Assembly: GCF_006538165.1 (NCBI RefSeq)
Contig: NZ_BDLU01000014.1
Coordinates: 62,001-126,000 of the forward strand
Source: Komagataeibacter diospyri
GTDB taxonomy: Bacteria > Pseudomonadota > Alphaproteobacteria > Acetobacterales > Acetobacteraceae
Length of the DNA: 64,000 nt
Direction of reading: 5' to 3'
Shown here: one piece after another, positions 62,118-64,000 of the stretch
Position numbering within the stretch: position 1 is the first letter of the stretch
How the letters are laid out: each line of letters starts with the position of its first letter
Position numbers and translations under genes: made by a program
The notes under the pieces: generated by a model
What the model saw: the letters and a program-made list of their open reading frames with translations, nothing else
Database searches by the model: none
What the model was told of the DNA's origin: nothing

Positions 62118-63863
62118 TCAGATCAGTCCGTAGCGTTCCAGCAGGGTGTCCACTTCCGTCCCGTCCGTCAGGCGCCGGATCAGGGTCGAGGCCGGTATCT
62201 TTTTCCCGTCGCGCATTTCCGCTGCCGCCTGCACCAGCATGAGCGCGTCATAGACGCTGCCAAACACTTCCGGCACGGCGCGGTCGATATCCAGCAGCGT
62301 ATAGACTGCCTCCATCGCAGTACGGACGGAATATTCCGTCGTGAACACCGTATCACGCGGCGTTTCGGCAAACTGGCCCAGGAAGGCGAGGTTGACACTA
62401 CCATCGGGCACGACCTTTGGCCGGTCGCCCACGGCGCGCGGCATGAACTGCGCCGTGATGAAGGGCATCATGCACGGGTGGGTAATCGCGCCCGTGGCCG
62501 CCATGTCGTCAATCCCTGTCTCGGGTACGCCCATGTGGAACAGCCATTCGCGGGTGATTTCCTCGCCCGTGCAGTCCTGCATGGGCTTTTTTACGTAATC
62601 GCCCGGCACGTTGCTGAACAGGCCATACAGCCATGCCACCATCTGGCCTTTGGGCTGGCCCTTGAAATGCGGCTGGCGGCTGACGACCCAGCTCATCAGC
62701 CACGCGGAATCCGCGATCGTGACCGGTCCCCCCGTTACGGTCCGTCCGGAGAAGGGATCACGTCCCGTCACCTTGTGCACAAGGGCCGGGATGCGGGCAT
62801 CCAGCGTGGTGACGGTGGCGGATTCCCAGCGTGATTTCGTGGTGTCGCCACAAAACACGTCCGGCTGGCCGAAAGCCGGGTCCTGTGCCGCGATGTTGCG
62901 CCATAGCTGCCAGACATTGCCCTGCGCGATCGTGGCGTCTATCGGCGCGGGGGTGTGATGGTCACCCCAGCGGGAGTTTTCAACCATGGAGCCATTGGTG
63001 ACGAACACCAGATCCCGCGCGCCGACTGCGGTGCCACCTGTCGCGCCATTTTCCAGCCAGTCGATATGGGTCGCCACCTTTTTCACACCCGATGTATCGA
63101 TGCGCACATTGGTCACCTGCACCCCGTGACGAAACACCACGCCCTGATCGGTCAGCCAAGTGGCCAGCGGCAGGCTGAGGGATTCCTGCTGGTTGAAGCG
63201 GGTGAATTTCAGCGTATGCAGGTCCTTCAGCCCAAGGATCTGGTGCACGAAGCGGGCAAGGTAGCGCTTCATCTCGATCGCGCTGTGCCATGTCTCGAAC
63301 GCGAACATGGACCGCCAGAACAGCCAGAAATTCGATTTCATGAAATCCGCGGACAGGACATCGCTGATTGTCCTGCCATTCAGCTTTTCCTCATCCGTCA
63401 GGACAAGGGAGATGATTTCGCGCCGCGCTTTCCCAGTCAGCTTCAGGCTGTTGCGCGCGGGCAGGGGCTGCCCGCGTCCGCACATGGCCCGGACCGGGCT
63501 GGAGGACGGATCGACGCGGTTGAGGCGATAGAACTCATCCAGCACCGATGCGCCGGGTACCTCCAGCGAGGGGATGGACCGGTACAGATCCCACAGACAC
63601 TGGAACTGTTCCTCCATTTCCCGGCCGCCACGGATCAGCCAGCCGGTTTCGGCATCACCCGCGCCATCCAGCGCGCCGCCATTGGCGTCCGATGCCTCAA
63701 GGATGGTAATTCTTGACGGTGTCATTCCCGCGTCACGGATCAGGAAAGCGGCTGCGGCCATGCCGCCCAGGCCGCCACCGACAATCCAGGCCGAACGGGT
63801 GTCGATCCCGACCGGTTTTTCAGGGCGTACGAAGGCTTCGAAGTTACTGTGGGCATATCTCAT
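62118..63863 (-). CDS. ohyA: Oleate hydratase
   Basis: A 581-residue FAD-dependent fatty acid hydratase (67-kDa cross-reactive antigen family). SAWIVGGGLGGMAAAAFLIRD binds FAD; WLIRGGREMEEQFQCLWDLY contains the conserved active-site Glu region; FTRFNQQESLSLPLATWL, NGSMVENSRWGDH and TGEEITREWLFHMG are family motifs. It adds water across the double bond of oleate to give 10-hydroxystearate, thought to detoxify unsaturated fatty acids. It converges on the SSS transporter gene with a 30-base gap. Confidence 0.95.
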   Translation of the reverse strand: MRYAHSNFEAFVRPEKPVGIDTRSAWIVGGGLGGMAAAAFLIRDAGMTPSRITILEASDANGGALDGAGDAETGWLIRGGREMEEQFQCLWDLYRSIPSLEVPGASVLDEFYRLNRVDPSSSPVRAMCGRGQPLPARNSLKLTGKARREIISLVLTDEEKLNGRTISDVLSADFMKSNFWLFWRSMFAFETWHSAIEMKRYLARFVHQILGLKDLHTLKFTRFNQQESLSLPLATWLTDQGVVFRHGVQVTNVRIDTSGVKKVATHIDWLENGATGGTAVGARDLVFVTNGSMVENSRWGDHHTPAPIDATIAQGNVWQLWRNIAAQDPAFGQPDVFCGDTTKSRWESATVTTLDARIPALVHKVTGRDPFSGRTVTGGPVTIADSAWLMSWVVSRQPHFKGQPKGQMVAWLYGLFSNVPGDYVKKPMQDCTGEEITREWLFHMGVPETGIDDMAATGAITHPCMMPFITAQFMPRAVGDRPKVVPDGSVNLAFLGQFAETPRDTVFTTEYSVRTAMEAVYTLLDIDRAVPEVFGSVYDALMLVQAAAEMRDGKKIPASTLIRRLTDGTEVDTLLERYGLI

Positions 63864-64000
63864 GGAAGTTCTGCCTCTTTCTGGGACTGTCCGTGGTCCG
63901 GCGGATCATGCCGGATACAAAGTTCTGCTGTATGCAGCTGGCTTCTTTGTGACCGTCGTCGTTGAGATGCGTTAATCCGGCATGCCGGCCCGACCTGCAT

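Overview
The window looks like chromosome from an acetic acid bacterium (Acetobacteraceae), most likely Komagataeibacter or a close relative. This rests on high-GC coding DNA, AT-rich intergenic spacers carrying a recurrent two-hairpin repeat, and gene content: a three-subunit periplasmic gluconate-dehydrogenase-type enzyme, an OprB porin, polyol dehydrogenase, oleate hydratase and a GGDEF-EAL protein. The genus is an inference. I see no tRNA, rRNA, CRISPR array, transposase or phage gene.

Layout. 0-4.4 kb: the start of a keto-pentenoate-hydratase-like gene running off the left edge, then a leftward peptide/nickel-type ABC transporter (two ATPases, two permeases; no binding protein visible). 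4.8-19.3 kb: metabolic and housekeeping genes, mostly leftward: AGE-family epimerase and SDR, free-methionine-sulfoxide reductase, two tandem tiny membrane proteins not obvious from long open frames, MYG1-family protein, phosphomannomutase, pirin/LysR/WrbA, a phosphoribosyltransferase, a molbindin, and an encapsulin with its DyP peroxidase cargo. 19.6-27.7 kb: beta-hydroxylase, MFS exporter, a Tudor-like small protein, acyltransferase-SGNH protein, alpha/beta hydrolase, thiopurine methyltransferase and a disrupted SGNH-like membrane protein gene. 27.9-34.7 kb: xylitol-dehydrogenase/MFS/AraC polyol cassette, EamA exporter, cupin, GST and a Crp/Fnr regulator. 35-38.5 kb: TetR regulator with a secreted protein gene and two matching operator-like sites, then a YeiH/YeiE-type exporter-regulator pair.

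38.6-52.4 kb is a periplasmic oxidation and sugar-acid island: GMC flavoprotein, triheme cytochrome c and Gluconate_2-dh3 subunit; a TAT-exported beta-propeller protein; an MFS sugar-acid transporter; a LysR regulator diverging from an IlvD/Edd dehydratase; a DoxX-like membrane protein; two tandem GlcG/HbpS proteins; and an OprB porin. Together they suggest uptake through the outer membrane, periplasmic oxidation into the respiratory chain, import, and dehydration of the sugar acid.

53-62 kb is a cell-wall-recycling neighbourhood (anmK-nagB, murQ, a beta-lactamase-family hydrolase and an SSS transporter). Embedded in it is a two-gene gas-sensing/c-di-GMP unit: an H-NOX protein overlapping a GAF-GGDEF-EAL protein. 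The second gene is broken by loss of one G in a G-tract that encodes the GGDEF motif itself, and its EAL domain and inhibitory site are degenerate. This is the most interesting locus in the window. The window ends with an oleate hydratase gene.

All assignments come from reading translated sequence and motifs by eye. No database search was run.
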